Part shown: piece by piece, positions 14,881 to 23,563 of the stretch
Numbering within the stretch: the stretch's first letter is position 1
How the letters are laid out: each line of letters opens with the position of its first letter
Assembly (NCBI RefSeq): GCF_020715685.1
Contig: NZ_CP085840.1
Coordinates: forward strand, 372,001-436,000
From: Dermatobacter hominis
GTDB lineage: Bacteria; Actinomycetota; Acidimicrobiia; Acidimicrobiales; Microtrichaceae
DNA length: 64,000 nucleotides
Direction: 5' to 3'
Program-made: the position numbers and the translations under genes
Notes under the pieces: generated by a model
What the model was told of the DNA's origin: nothing
Database searches by the model: none
What the model saw: only the letters and a program-made list of their open reading frames with translations

Positions 14881-14923
14881 CTGGGGGTCAAGAGGTCGGG
14901 AGTTCGAATCTCCCCAGCCCGAC
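14881..14923 (+). repeat. attR core (43-bp direct repeat, copy 2)
   Basis: Identical to 1434-1476. The upstream half of the tRNA is absent here, so this is the displaced native 3' end of the tRNA-Pro gene and marks the right boundary of the element. Confidence 0.92.
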
Positions 14924-14928
14924 GGTCC

Positions 14929-14953
14929 AGAACCCCTGCATCGCAGGGGTTCT
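14929..14953 (+). terminator. Original tRNA-Pro terminator, displaced by the element
   Basis: Perfect 11-bp stem (14929-14939 with 14943-14953, loop ATC) six bases after the attR core. Before integration it would have followed the tRNA gene. Confidence 0.75.
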
Positions 14954-15311
14954 GCCGCGTTTCGGGCGCTGGCGCCGGTGATGGACCCGGCCTGCACGAC
15001 CGGTGCCTCCCGAGTACCACACCAGCATCCAGTGGTCACGCCGTACTGGGGAGGGGGTCGGGAAGCTGTGTCGGCATCTGCGGGATCCGCCGCCCTGCCT
15101 GGGAGCACCATTGCTCCCAGGACTTGTGGGTCGGACCGCCCGTCCAAGGCAGACACGTTGGGCGTACCCACCCCCACCGAGAGACGAACCCACATGTGAT
15201 CACGGAGTGCCACATCGGGACGAGCACTCGCCGTGTTCCGATCAGCCAAGCGAGGGGCCACGAGCTCGCAAGTGCTGAGCACGACTCGTCGCCCTCGGTC
15301 ATCCTGATTCC
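14954..15311. other. Intergenic region with one hairpin, no gene supported
   Basis: Frames in this stretch are broken or have poor codon character. A perfect 9-bp hairpin (15098-15106 with 15113-15121, 6-base loop) is the only structure seen. Confidence 0.5.
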
Positions 15312-15563
15312 ATGGGTGACGACGAACGAGTGCCGATCGAGCAAGTCCTCCCAGGCTTCAAGCTCCACAGGCTCGACGAGGGGTGGACGCCCCTGCAGGC
15401 ATTCGTCCTGGTCAAGAGCCTCGACGAGGACGGTGACGTGGCCTGGTCGTTCAGGACGTCGGAGCCGTTGAACCTCGAAGAGCTGCTCGGCGCACTCAGC
15501 GTCCAGGTCGAGCTCTTGAGGCAGAAGCTGGTCCAGCAGTGGGAGGACGGAGGCGAGGAGTAG
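15312..15563 (+). CDS. Hypothetical acidic small protein
   Basis: 83 residues from the ATG at 15312. Charged and soluble, with VLVKSLDEDGDVAWSFRTSE in the middle and a helical C-terminus (LNLEELLGALSVQVELLRQK). No cysteines, signal or membrane segment. The codon usage matches coding sequence of the region. No family recognised; first gene outside the element. Confidence 0.65.
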   Translation: MGDDERVPIEQVLPGFKLHRLDEGWTPLQAFVLVKSLDEDGDVAWSFRTSEPLNLEELLGALSVQVELLRQKLVQQWEDGGEE

Positions 15564-15604
15564 GCGTGCGTGGGCGGCACCTGTCTCGGCAGCGCGCGGA
15601 TTCC

Positions 15605-15610
15605 TACGAT
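15605..15610 (+). promoter_or_regulatory. -10 hexamer (TACGAT), leaderless start at 15618
   Basis: TACGAT ends 7 bases before the GTG at 15618, matching the pattern seen at many genes of this window; it decides that start over the ATG at 15609, which overlaps the hexamer. Confidence 0.5.
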
Positions 15611-15617
15611 GGCGATC

Positions 15618-15818
15618 GTGGAACCGGACCGACGACCCAAGTGCGGGCGATGCGGAGAGGTCGTCACTGCCGTCGACGATCCTGTGCCCCTGCTAGGCGT
15701 GGAGATGCTCACGGTGTTCGGTCGCACCTCGATGGTCGAGGTCGAGCGCCTCTACCACCGGCGTTGCGTGCCGCCGGGCGGGGAGTGGGCATCAGTCACG
15801 GGAGAGCCATCGACCTGA
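15618..15818 (+). CDS. Small zinc-ribbon protein
   Basis: 66 residues from the GTG at 15618. CGRCG near the N-terminus and HRRC near residue 50 give three cysteines and a histidine, similar in layout to the tiny zinc-ribbon proteins at 9527 and 20152 though with a longer insert. No other domain. Function unknown. Confidence 0.55.
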   Translation: MEPDRRPKCGRCGEVVTAVDDPVPLLGVEMLTVFGRTSMVEVERLYHRRCVPPGGEWASVTGEPST

Positions 15819-16153
15819 TCACCATCGTGGTGCGGGTCAGGGAGACGCGACGGGCGGCCGATCCAGTCGAGCCGTGAGCGTTCGGGAGTGCGACCCTCCG
15901 GACGTCGCAACGACAAGAATCGGCACTTCTCACCGTCGACAGAGGACGGCGTGACCTCGTCTTGCGTGGGTTCGCATCCAGGGTCTGCCGTGATCTTCGC
16001 CGATGACTGTCGCCTCTCAGTCAGGCATACCGCTCCGACGCCACGCCGGAGTCGACACGGCATCGAGGTGAGCGCACCCCATCCCGAGGACCCCGTGCCG
16101 ACAGCGTGGCAGGGCCCACGCTCGCCACGGCCGCAGACGGCTATAACGGCGGC
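15819..16153. other. Intergenic region, no gene supported
   Basis: No convincing coding frame. It contains TCGGCACTTC at 15920-15929, one base off the CCGGCAYTWC motif found between the following genes, and the promoter hexamer of the next gene at its right end. Confidence 0.5.
16142..16147 (+). promoter_or_regulatory. -10 hexamer (TATAAC), leaderless start at 16154
   Basis: TATAAC ends 6 bases before the ATG at 16154, too close for a ribosome site. Confidence 0.55.
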
Positions 16154-16651
16154 ATGCCCGACGTTCAGCGCCCGGCGATGTCCGACTACGGCGTGCCCGT
16201 CGACCTGGCCGGTGCGCTCCCGTTCGAGTGGGCCCGCGAGCGGCTGGCGGCCAACCGCAACTACTGGGTCGTCACGGTCGACCCGGCGGGTCGCCCGCAC
16301 TCCACGCCGGTGTGGGGCTTGTGGCACACCGACGACACGTTCTGGTTCTCGTGTGCCGCGAGCGCTCTCAAAGCGCGCAACCTCCGCGCCAACCCGCATG
16401 CGGTGGTCACCACCCACGACACCGTTGAGTTCGTCTCCGTCGAGGGCGTGGCTGCCGAACTGGCCCCGCCGCCCGACGTCGCCCGGGCGTGGGCCGAGAA
16501 GTACGACGAGAGCGGCGACCCGGCGAAGGTGGCCGAGTCGATCGAGTTCTTCGTCGGGCACGCGGCTTTCAGGGTCAGCCCGCGCAAGGCGCTCGGCATG
16601 ATCGAGCGCGAGGAAGAGTTCGCCGAGAAGGCCACCCGCTGGGTCTGGTGA
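16154..16651 (+). CDS. PPOX-class (FMN/F420-type) oxidoreductase-like protein
   Basis: 165 residues from the ATG at 16154, chosen by the TATAAC hexamer. The split beta-barrel of the pyridoxamine 5'-phosphate oxidase superfamily is recognisable: NYWVVTVDPAGRPHSTPVWG (about 36-55) then LWHTDDTFWFSCAASALKAR NL, matching the flavin-binding strands. Actinobacterial members often use F420. Substrate unknown. It stands alone, followed by a CCGGCACTAC motif at 16747. Confidence 0.85.
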   Translation: MPDVQRPAMSDYGVPVDLAGALPFEWARERLAANRNYWVVTVDPAGRPHSTPVWGLWHTDDTFWFSCAASALKARNLRANPHAVVTTHDTVEFVSVEGVAAELAPPPDVARAWAEKYDESGDPAKVAESIEFFVGHAAFRVSPRKALGMIEREEEFAEKATRWVW

Positions 16652-16911
16652 CGCGTTTGGGCGATGGCACTCAGCACGATAACTCTCCCTACCGCCGGAA
16701 CTGTGCCGATGTCCCGCCGGCGCTCGTTCAAGCAAGCGGAATCGATCCGGCACTACCTCCCGCTTCTGGATCTCTACGAACCCGAGAACCCGGTCGCCGC
16801 TGTCGTGAACGCGACTCGTACTTGTCTTGGGTTCGGAGTTGACCGCCTGTTGACAGCCGCGGGTCAACGTGAGCGGGACTGCACCCGCAGCGCCTTGGGA
16901 GAGGAAGCCCC

Positions 16912-17340
16912 ATGCTCCAGACCGACCCGGCCACCCCACTGACCCCGCGCGCCCGCTGGCGCCGCCGAACACGGAGGGCGGCAGTCGTGGCCGTGGTCGG
17001 TCTGGCGGCGGGGCTGCTCGCCGCGTGCGCCCCACCTCCCGACGGGGGCCCGGTCCCCTACGGCTGCTACCACGCGATCGGCAACGTGAACGCAGACGAC
17101 GTGCTGTACGGGCCGAAGAACACCCACGACAACGCGATGTACTACTCGTCGCGAGACGGGTCTTGCACGGGGACCATCACGCAGCACCACACCTGGGTCG
17201 AGGGCCCGGTCGACTGGAGCATCGTGGGGCCGCTGTGCGCGGCGGCCGCCGGTGGGACGACCGGCGCGCAGAACCTGAATTACATCTACATCTTCTACGG
17301 CTACGGCAAGGACCCCTACATCCTGTGGGAGTGCTACTGA
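16912..17340 (+). CDS. Hypothetical lipoprotein, cysteine-containing
   Basis: 142 residues with GGAGAGGAAG before the ATG. An arginine-rich N-terminus and AAVVAVVGLAAGLLAAC lipobox are followed by a small mature domain rich in Y and with five more cysteines (YGCYHAIGN, GSCTGTITQH, GPLCAAAAG, WECY). YYSSRDGSCTG resembles FYASGDGSCTG in the lipoprotein at 29646, so the two are probably distant relatives. The upstream TTGTCTTGGGTTCGG (about 16820) recurs almost identically before the subtilase at 6395, suggesting a shared promoter element. Function unknown. Confidence 0.78.
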   Translation: MLQTDPATPLTPRARWRRRTRRAAVVAVVGLAAGLLAACAPPPDGGPVPYGCYHAIGNVNADDVLYGPKNTHDNAMYYSSRDGSCTGTITQHHTWVEGPVDWSIVGPLCAAAAGGTTGAQNLNYIYIFYGYGKDPYILWECY

Positions 17341-17690
17341 CTGCGTCGGTTGACGCAAGAACGGTGCGACCACTGCCTGTGGTCGTTCGTCGCAGCGGCG
17401 TAGGGCATCAGCCGGAGAAGGCTTCCGGCGGATCGGTGCCCAGCCGGCATTACCTACCAGTTGCGCGGACCAGGTTGTTCGTGTCTGTTCGTCGGACATC
17501 GGCGCGGAGACCTGCAGGGGTACATCACCGCCCTATGTTCTCGATGCGCGCGCCGACCGAGCTCGGGCCCTCAAGCGCCTCCCGCCGACCGCTCATGCGG
17601 CGCCCGACGAACCAGCGTCGTAAAGGCCGGGTCCGTCGGCTTTGCACGGTCCGCCCGTAGCCTGAGCTTCGGACGTGGAGGGAGAGCGGG
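17341..17690. other. Intergenic region with hairpin and motif copy
   Basis: Holds a perfect 7-bp hairpin (17367-17373 with 17379-17385), a likely weak terminator for the preceding gene; CCGGCATTAC at 17444-17453; and TAGCCT at 17658-17663, a probable -10 for the next gene. No coding frame is supported. Confidence 0.5.
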
Positions 17691-20141
17691 ATGCAACGAG
17701 TTGCGGGTTGGGCGGTGGCCGTGGCCGTTGTGGTGGTCGTGGCCGGGTGCTCGCCGCCGGCCAGCGCTCCTCCGCCCGAGCCTGACGTCGACCCGCCGAG
17801 GCTGATCCTGCCGAGCGGCATGTGGCTGACGACGGCCGATCCGTCGGGCCGCACCGTCATCTACGACGCCCACGCTGTCGACACGGATGGCAGCCCGGTA
17901 CGGATGAGATGCACCCCGGAGTCGGGAGACTGGTTCCCGGTGGGCACCTCCACTGTGGACTGCGCAGCGATCGATCCTGCAGCGAACACAACAGAGGGCC
18001 AGTTCGAGGTGCGGGTTTCGTTGGATAGCTCGCGCTCCGTGGGCGTGTCGAGCGCCGGCGACCACGCGTGCGCAGTGCGGGACGGAGGCGTCTGGTGCTG
18101 GGGAGAGCAGCTCTCGCGCACTTCACCGCTGCAGACCTTCGTGCCTCGCGCTGTGCCGGGCCCCTCCGATGCGACCGACGTTGCAGTTGGCGGGTCACAC
18201 GCCTGTGAGCTGACCTCGCGCGCCACCGTGCGGTGCTGGGGCTACAACGGCGACGGTGCGCTCGGGACCGGAGGCGCCGACTCGAGCGTGCCGGTCGACG
18301 TCGCCGGGCTCGCGGGCGTGACGTCGATCGCAGCAGGCGAGGTCCACTCCTGCGCAGCGATCGCAGACGGGACCGTGCGGTGCTGGGGATCGAACTTCAG
18401 CGGTCAGCTCGGCACGGGCAGCACTACGAACGCGAGCCGCCCCACCCCGGTCCCCGGCATCACCGACGCCGTGGCAATCGCCGCCGGCGGACGGGCCACG
18501 TGTGTCGTCCACGCTGGCGGCGGAGTGTCCTGCTGGGGATCCGGCGGCACCTACCAGCTGGGACCTGACAACGCGACCCGCGTCCTGTCTCCGCGCCTGA
18601 TCCCCGGCATCAGCGATGCCCGAGCTTTGGCCGTTGGTGCCGGCGGCCAGACGTGCGCCGTCACGGCACGCACCACCTTGTCGTGCTGGGGGAGCAACCA
18701 GCACGGCCGCCTCGGTGACGGAACCACGCAGTCCCGAGCCGCACCCGTCGACGTGCCCGGAATCAGCGGCGCCGTCGCTGCGGCCGCCGGGCGCGACCAG
18801 ACCTGCGTGGTGCTCGCTGAGGGCGGCGCTCGGTGCTGGGGCAGCAACTCCCGCGGCCAGCTCGGGAACCGCACCGACGTGTCCTCGACGATCCCGGTCA
18901 CCGTGACGGGCGTCGGCGACGCCGACTCGATCGCGAGCGGGACGATGTCCGCCTGCGTCCACCGCGTCGACGGCGGCGTGAGCTGCTGGGGCGACAACTC
19001 GGTCGGGCAGATCGGGATCGGCGACACGGGTGAGGAGCCCCGACCAGTGCCGGTACCGGGTATCGCCGCGGTCACGGCCGTGGCCATCGGCAACGACCAC
19101 ACGTGCGCTCGCGTCGACGGCGGCGGTGTCCGCTGCTGGGGGAAGAACAACTCAGGTCAGGTCGGCAACGGCACCTTGTACGCCACGCCCGAGAGCCAGC
19201 GGCCGGGCGTCGTCGCGGGCCTGTCCGACGCCACCGACGTGTCGGCCGGAACGTGGCACACATGCTCGACCCGTGAGAACGGCATCGTGTCCTGCTGGGG
19301 CTACAACGGCGCTGGTCAGCTCGGCATTGGTGTCGACAGCACGAGCTCGCGTTCGGCGGTGCCCGTGGCGGTGCTCGGGATCTCCGACGCTGTCGCGGTC
19401 GATGCGGGCGGCGACACGACGTGCACTCTGCGTATCGGAGGCGTCGTCTCCTGCTGGGGCAGGGGCACCTCCGGCCAACTCGGCGACGGGCTGCGGCGCT
19501 CGAGCACGACGCCGGTCCAGGTGCGCAACCTGTCCGGGATCACCCAGGTGGCGGTCGCCGGGGGTTTCGTGTGCGCCTTGGCCGGTGACCGGTCCGTATG
19601 GTGCTGGGGCGACAACTCCGCCGGCCAGCTGGGCGACAACACGACGACGCAGCGGATCACACCGGTGCAGGTGACGAACATCGGCGATGCGGTGCAGATT
19701 GCCGCCTCGGACGGCCACGCATGCGTCCGACACGCAGACGGCACGGTGTCGTGCTGGGGTGACAACTTCCGCGAGCAGCTCGGGACCGGCACGAAGGTCG
19801 ACTCCCACGTTCCCGTGAAAGTGGCCGGACTGGACGGGGTCGTCTACGTCAGCACCGGGTCTGACACGACCTGCGCGGTGCTGGACGACGGAACCCTGCG
19901 GTGTTGGGGGACGAACTTCATGGGTCAGCTCGTCCCCGGCCAGGCTGACGTCCACTCTGGAGTGCCGATTGAGGTGCCGGGCATCACCGACGGCCGCTCG
20001 ATTGCGGAGGACTGGGCGCACCGCTGCGTGATCACTGGCTCGGGCGGCATCCAGTGCTGGGGTGGGAACTGGGACGGCCAGCTCGGACTCGGCACCGGCA
20101 CGTCGATCATGCAGGCGACTGCGGTGGTCGGCTGGGACTGA
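17691..20141 (+). CDS. RCC1-repeat lipoprotein (14 repeats, HYR-like N-terminal domain)
   Basis: 816 residues, ribosome site GGAGGGAGAG. The signal peptide ends VVVVVAGC. Residues ~30-110 resemble a HYR domain (YDAHAVDTDGSPVRMRCTPE, STVDCAAIDPAANTT). The rest consists of 14 RCC1/alpha-tubulin-suppressor repeats of about 48-52 residues, each with H-x-C-A...DG-x-V-x-CWG-x-N-x-x-GQLG; counting CWG gives exactly 14, i.e. two seven-bladed beta-propellers. Each repeat holds a C...C pair, probably a disulfide, suited to the cell exterior. Bacterial members are poorly studied; binding of a surface or environmental ligand is inferred. Confidence 0.9.
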   Translation: MQRVAGWAVAVAVVVVVAGCSPPASAPPPEPDVDPPRLILPSGMWLTTADPSGRTVIYDAHAVDTDGSPVRMRCTPESGDWFPVGTSTVDCAAIDPAANTTEGQFEVRVSLDSSRSVGVSSAGDHACAVRDGGVWCWGEQLSRTSPLQTFVPRAVPGPSDATDVAVGGSHACELTSRATVRCWGYNGDGALGTGGADSSVPVDVAGLAGVTSIAAGEVHSCAAIADGTVRCWGSNFSGQLGTGSTTNASRPTPVPGITDAVAIAAGGRATCVVHAGGGVSCWGSGGTYQLGPDNATRVLSPRLIPGISDARALAVGAGGQTCAVTARTTLSCWGSNQHGRLGDGTTQSRAAPVDVPGISGAVAAAAGRDQTCVVLAEGGARCWGSNSRGQLGNRTDVSSTIPVTVTGVGDADSIASGTMSACVHRVDGGVSCWGDNSVGQIGIGDTGEEPRPVPVPGIAAVTAVAIGNDHTCARVDGGGVRCWGKNNSGQVGNGTLYATPESQRPGVVAGLSDATDVSAGTWHTCSTRENGIVSCWGYNGAGQLGIGVDSTSSRSAVPVAVLGISDAVAVDAGGDTTCTLRIGGVVSCWGRGTSGQLGDGLRRSSTTPVQVRNLSGITQVAVAGGFVCALAGDRSVWCWGDNSAGQLGDNTTTQRITPVQVTNIGDAVQIAASDGHACVRHADGTVSCWGDNFREQLGTGTKVDSHVPVKVAGLDGVVYVSTGSDTTCAVLDDGTLRCWGTNFMGQLVPGQADVHSGVPIEVPGITDGRSIAEDWAHRCVITGSGGIQCWGGNWDGQLGLGTGTSIMQATAVVGWD

Positions 20142-20151
20142 CAAGCGCGGC

Positions 20152-20299
20152 GTGGCCGAGTTGCTCCATGCCCTCTGCGGCCGACCGATCGAGGACGATC
20201 GGCGCCCCGTAGTCACGGAAGAGCGCGGTCGTGCGCTGCCATCCGCCGTGTCGCGGCACGGTTCGGCCGATCCGGGAGACGGATCACGACCGTGACTAG
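20152..20299 (+). pseudogene. Frameshifted zinc-ribbon gene, paralogue of 9527
   Basis: One frame reads ALCGRPIEDDRRPVVTEERG then RA; a frame change near 20238 gives CHPPCRGTVRPIRETDHDRD and stop TAG at 20297-20299. The joined product matches the 48-residue protein at 9527 across its length, including the identical tail. The first cysteine of the first pair is also lost (H in place of C). A decayed duplicate outside the integrated element. Confidence 0.7.
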
Positions 20300-20324
20300 G
20301 CGGCGGAAGGCTCGCTGACGCGAG

Positions 20325-20363
20325 TCGGGGGGTCTCGACGGATGACCGCCCGAGACCCCCCGA
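20325..20363 (+). terminator. Bidirectional hairpin terminator
   Basis: Perfect 13-bp stem (20325-20337 with 20351-20363, 13-base loop) between the convergent RCC1/zinc-ribbon genes and the minus-strand lipoprotein gene. Confidence 0.75.
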
Positions 20364-20414
20364 TTCGACTTGTGGATCGCCGGCCTGCTCCGTGGAGGAA
20401 CCGGCACGTCGTGA

Positions 20415-20921
20415 TTACTTGACCAGCTTGAACAGCGGTGTGAACGACGTGTCGCCGGTCCGCTCGTCGAGGGCGAGGCCGACGGCTTGGCCGTCGACCG
20501 GGCCGTTGTCGGCTGCGGTGTCGGCGTAGCCGGCGAGGATGTAGCTGAGGCCGTCGGGGTCCGGCAGGCACTTAGGGTCGCCGGGCACGATGGCCTGGAC
20601 GACGCCGCCGTTGAGGAACCATGCGTCGTACGCGGTGCCGGCCTCGTCCATATACGGATGCTTGACCAGCTCGACGTCGGCAGCGATGGCGAGCGGCTCG
20701 CAGCCGTCCTCCGCCGCGAGCACATCGATCTCGGGCGGCGTGTCGGTCAGCGCGATGGGGTCGCCGTTGGCGTCCTGGCCGACGACAAACGGCCCGCCGC
20801 GAACGATCTCGAACTTGTAGCCACGAACCGTCGGCGCCGGTGGGTTCGGCTGGCAGCCGACCGCGACGAGCAGTCCCAACCCCAGCAGGCCCACGGCCGC
20901 GAAGGGACGACGAATATTCAC
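20415..20921 (-). CDS. Hypothetical lipoprotein
   Basis: 168 residues from a GTG at 20921 with GGGAGAG upstream. Lipobox VAVGC at about 19-23 follows a hydrophobic signal. The mature domain has two further cysteines (EDGCEPLA, GDPKCLPD) and reads as a mixed beta domain (YKFEIVRGGPFVVGQDANG; TSFTPLFKLVK). No family recognised. Convergent with the RCC1 gene. Confidence 0.8.
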   Translation of the reverse strand: MNIRRPFAAVGLLGLGLLVAVGCQPNPPAPTVRGYKFEIVRGGPFVVGQDANGDPIALTDTPPEIDVLAAEDGCEPLAIAADVELVKHPYMDEAGTAYDAWFLNGGVVQAIVPGDPKCLPDPDGLSYILAGYADTAADNGPVDGQAVGLALDERTGDTSFTPLFKLVK

Positions 20922-21361
20922 AGGGTTCTCTCCCGTTGTTCGGCCGGTCGGTCCGGTCGGGGGACAGTGTGGCAGCGGGATGACCGAAATGCGCGGCTCG
21001 AGAGAGGACTTTTGTTGAGCGGCGCTCGGTGTTCAGGCGTCGAACATCGCCCATCGATCAGTGCCCGAGCGGATGTGGCGGCGATGAGCCGGCAGCGATA
21101 GTCGGGGTGGGTCATCGATCGTGTTGGTGGTCGATGATGCCGGTGGGGCTCGCAGGGTCGGTCTGACCCGAGATTCCGGCTGACGTCCGTGTTCGGGCTG
21201 TCCTCATAGTGAACTGTCGGCCGACGCCTGCGAGCCCTGCTGGTGCACCCACCGGTCGGGCGATCGTGACCTCAGAGGAGCTTGGTGAGAAGCCCCGTCG
21301 CTGTCTTGTCCGCCGTCCCGGCAGGTGCGTGCCCTCCCCACCTACCAAGGAGACGAAGGGC
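20922..21361. other. Region upstream of the IS110 transposase, no gene
   Basis: No gene supported. It should hold the promoter of the minus-strand lipoprotein and the non-coding left end of the IS110 element, whose border cannot be placed because IS110 elements lack terminal inverted repeats. A 7-bp hairpin (TCATCGA/TCGATGA, about 21113-21138) could belong to the IS end. Confidence 0.4.
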
Positions 21362-22412
21362 ATGACCACGATGACAGAAACCCGGGCGCGGATCACCGGC
21401 GGTGTCGACACCCACCGCGACGTCCATGTCGCCGCCGCACTCGATGAACGCGGCGCCCTGTTGGGCACCGCCGAGTTCGACGCCACCACCAGCGGCTACC
21501 GCAACCTGCTCGATTGGCTCGAAGCCTTCGGTGACGTCGGCCTGGTCGGCGTGGAAGGCACCGGCACCTACGGCGCCGGCCTCACCCGTCACCTCCACGA
21601 CGCCGGTGTCACCGTGATCGAGGTGGATCGCCCGAACCGGCAACGCCGCCGCCGGGCCGGCAAGTCCGACACCACCGACGCTGTCTCCACCGCACGCGCC
21701 GCTCTGTCAGGTGAGGCGTCAACGGCGGCGAAGACCCGAGACGGCAACGTCGAGAAGATCCGAGTGCTGCGCATCGCCCGCCGCTCCATCGTCCGCGAAC
21801 GGGTCCGGGCCATCAACGCGCTCCGAGCACTCATCGTCACCGCACCGCCAGAGGTCCGTGACCAGCTCAAAGGGCTCACCGCCATCGGTGTCTCCCAGGC
21901 CGTCGCCCGGTTCCGGGTCGCGGATCCGACCACCGAAATCGGCGCACTGAAGTACGCGATGCGCTCCCTCGGACGGCGAGCCGAGACGCTGCGAGCCGAG
22001 GCCAAGGACCTCAACGCGCTCCTGCGCACCCTGATCGACGACACCGCTCCCGAGCTGTTGGCCCGACCCAACATCGGTGTCGACGCCGCCGGCGCGCTCC
22101 TCGTCGCCGCGGGCGACAACCCTGAACGGATGCGGTCCGAGGCATCGTTCGCCAAGCTCTGCGCCGCGGCACCGATGGAAGCCTCCAGCGGCATGGTCAC
22201 CCGTCACCGACTCTCACGGGCTGGGAACCGGGAAGCGAACGCCGCGCTGTTCACCATCATCATCAACCGGATGGGACGCGACCCCCGCACCCGGGCCTAC
22301 GTCACCCGCAGACGCGCCGGAAACCCTCTCCAACCTCGAGATCATCCGATGCCTCAAGCGCTACGTCGCCCGCGAGGTCTACCCACTCCTCACCAACGCC
22401 TTGACGACATAG
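21362..22412 (+). pseudogene. IS110-family transposase, frameshifted near the C-terminus
   Basis: The N-terminal DEDD domain is intact: GGVDTHRDVHVAA (D16), GVEGTGTYG (E) and KSDTTDA (D,D); the C-terminal transposase_20 region has FAKLCAAAPMEASSG with the catalytic Ser. The frame then breaks at about 22318: after YVTRRRAG the reading must shift to continue SNLEIIRCLKRYVAREVYPL and stop at 22410-22412, the normal ending of the family. One extra A in GGAAACC explains it. Uninterrupted, the main frame runs to 22450 with a wrong tail. The element is probably inactive, or this is a sequence error. Ends not defined; recombinase acts via a looped circular intermediate in this family. Confidence 0.88.
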
Positions 22413-22433
22413 AGGAGCTTCACTACTTCCCGG

Positions 22434-23333
22434 CTACGGCCCGGTGGTGAAACCCTGGTCTCTAGCCTCTGTCTGGAGTTGCTTGTACCGCTCCCATCCG
22501 AGGGGCGGCGGCTTCTCGGTCGTGCCGACTGGTCGGGCGAACTTGGTGAGCAACTGATCGACGGTCATGCCAATGGGCGGCTCACCGATGAAGCGGGGGA
22601 CGCGGGGGTCGAATGGCGGGCTCGTGGTGCCGGTGAGCTGCTCGCCTCGCCGTTTGGCAGCTTCGAACAGGTCGTCGGACGGGTTGATGGGCGACAGGCG
22701 GCCGTCGCCAGGCCAGATCGCCAGGATCCCTTCGGGTCCGTTGAACTTGGCCACGTAAAGGTCAGCGTTGTCATCCACCGGAGTGGCTCGGTCGAGGAAG
22801 AGCAGGTACTGCGCTTCGCCCTCCATGGCGGTCAGCCGCTCGTACACCCGGTCTTGCGTGCTGGGCGTGCCGTCCAACTGGACGACGACCGCCACCGTGT
22901 CGCTCGGCGGTGCGCTCAGGCCGCCGATCACTTCGTCGACGGCGAAGTCCAGTTGCAGATGACCCGGAAGGAGGCCGTCTGGCGTTGGTGCGGCAAGGCG
23001 GTGGTGGCCGGCGAGGGTGGCGAGCACCACCGTGTCGCTGTAGTCGCGCAGCTGCGTGTAGTCGTCGTAGTAGTAGATGTAATCGACGACTCCGGTGTTC
23101 GACAGGGAGAGGATGTCGCCGGGATTCTGTGGGTAGTCAGGGATCGACGTCGTGGTGGTGGCCGTCGTCTCGACTTCGGTGGGTTCCGGGCTGTCGGCCA
23201 GGATGTTCTGGGCATCATCGGAGCATGCAACGGCGGTCACGATCATCAGGGCCGCAAGCAACGCTGCGCGACCGCGTCGCGAGCGACGGCGACGCGACCC
23301 CGCCTTGCGAGGCCGGCAGGTTCGACGTTCCAT
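22434..23333 (-). CDS. Hypothetical lipoprotein
   Basis: 299 residues, with AGGAAGGGG before the ATG. The arginine-rich leader, hydrophobic stretch and lipobox (VTAVAC) are followed by a T-rich linker (ETTATTTTSIPDYP) and a globular domain with HLQLDFAVDEVIGGLSAPPS, reminiscent of proteins annotated as sensing or handling extracellular ligands, without a clear family. The C-terminus is polar. Its stop lies 21 bases from the transposase end, so the IS inserted just beyond this gene. Confidence 0.78.
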   Translation of the reverse strand: MERRTCRPRKAGSRRRRSRRGRAALLAALMIVTAVACSDDAQNILADSPEPTEVETTATTTTSIPDYPQNPGDILSLSNTGVVDYIYYYDDYTQLRDYSDTVVLATLAGHHRLAAPTPDGLLPGHLQLDFAVDEVIGGLSAPPSDTVAVVVQLDGTPSTQDRVYERLTAMEGEAQYLLFLDRATPVDDNADLYVAKFNGPEGILAIWPGDGRLSPINPSDDLFEAAKRRGEQLTGTTSPPFDPRVPRFIGEPPIGMTVDQLLTKFARPVGTTEKPPPLGWERYKQLQTEARDQGFTTGP

Positions 23334-23563
23334 GGGGTCCCCTTCCTCGGGCGCAGCATCCAGGTTGCCTGGTTCGACGACGAAGGCGTCGGCCCGGTTC
23401 CCGTCGGTGCCCGCCGCGGGCGATCAGAGGCTGTCGCGGAAAGCGTCCGGTGGGGCGCAGCGCGGTGAGGGCGCAGCCGGCACTTCTTGACCGACGTCGA
23501 TCCGGACGGTGAAGGATCAGCAGGGCCAGCAGGCCGTGGCGGGGCCGCGTTCGAGGCCCGGGT

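Larger units (their letters stand above)
1434..14923 (+). mobile_element. 13.5-kb integrative element in tRNA-Pro(GGG)
   Basis: The element is delimited by a perfect 43-bp direct repeat (1434-1476 and 14881-14923) that is the 3' portion of the tRNA gene. A tyrosine integrase gene lies directly inside the left end, followed by a HTH/excisionase-like gene, an AAA ATPase and an HNH nuclease. No conjugation (FtsK/TraB or T4SS), capsid or terminase gene is seen, so it is not a complete ICE or prophage; a mobilisable or satellite-like element is the better reading. Cargo at 6.4-14.4 kb includes secreted nuclease, protease and lipoprotein genes and an unknown two-gene cassette. Confidence 0.88.
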
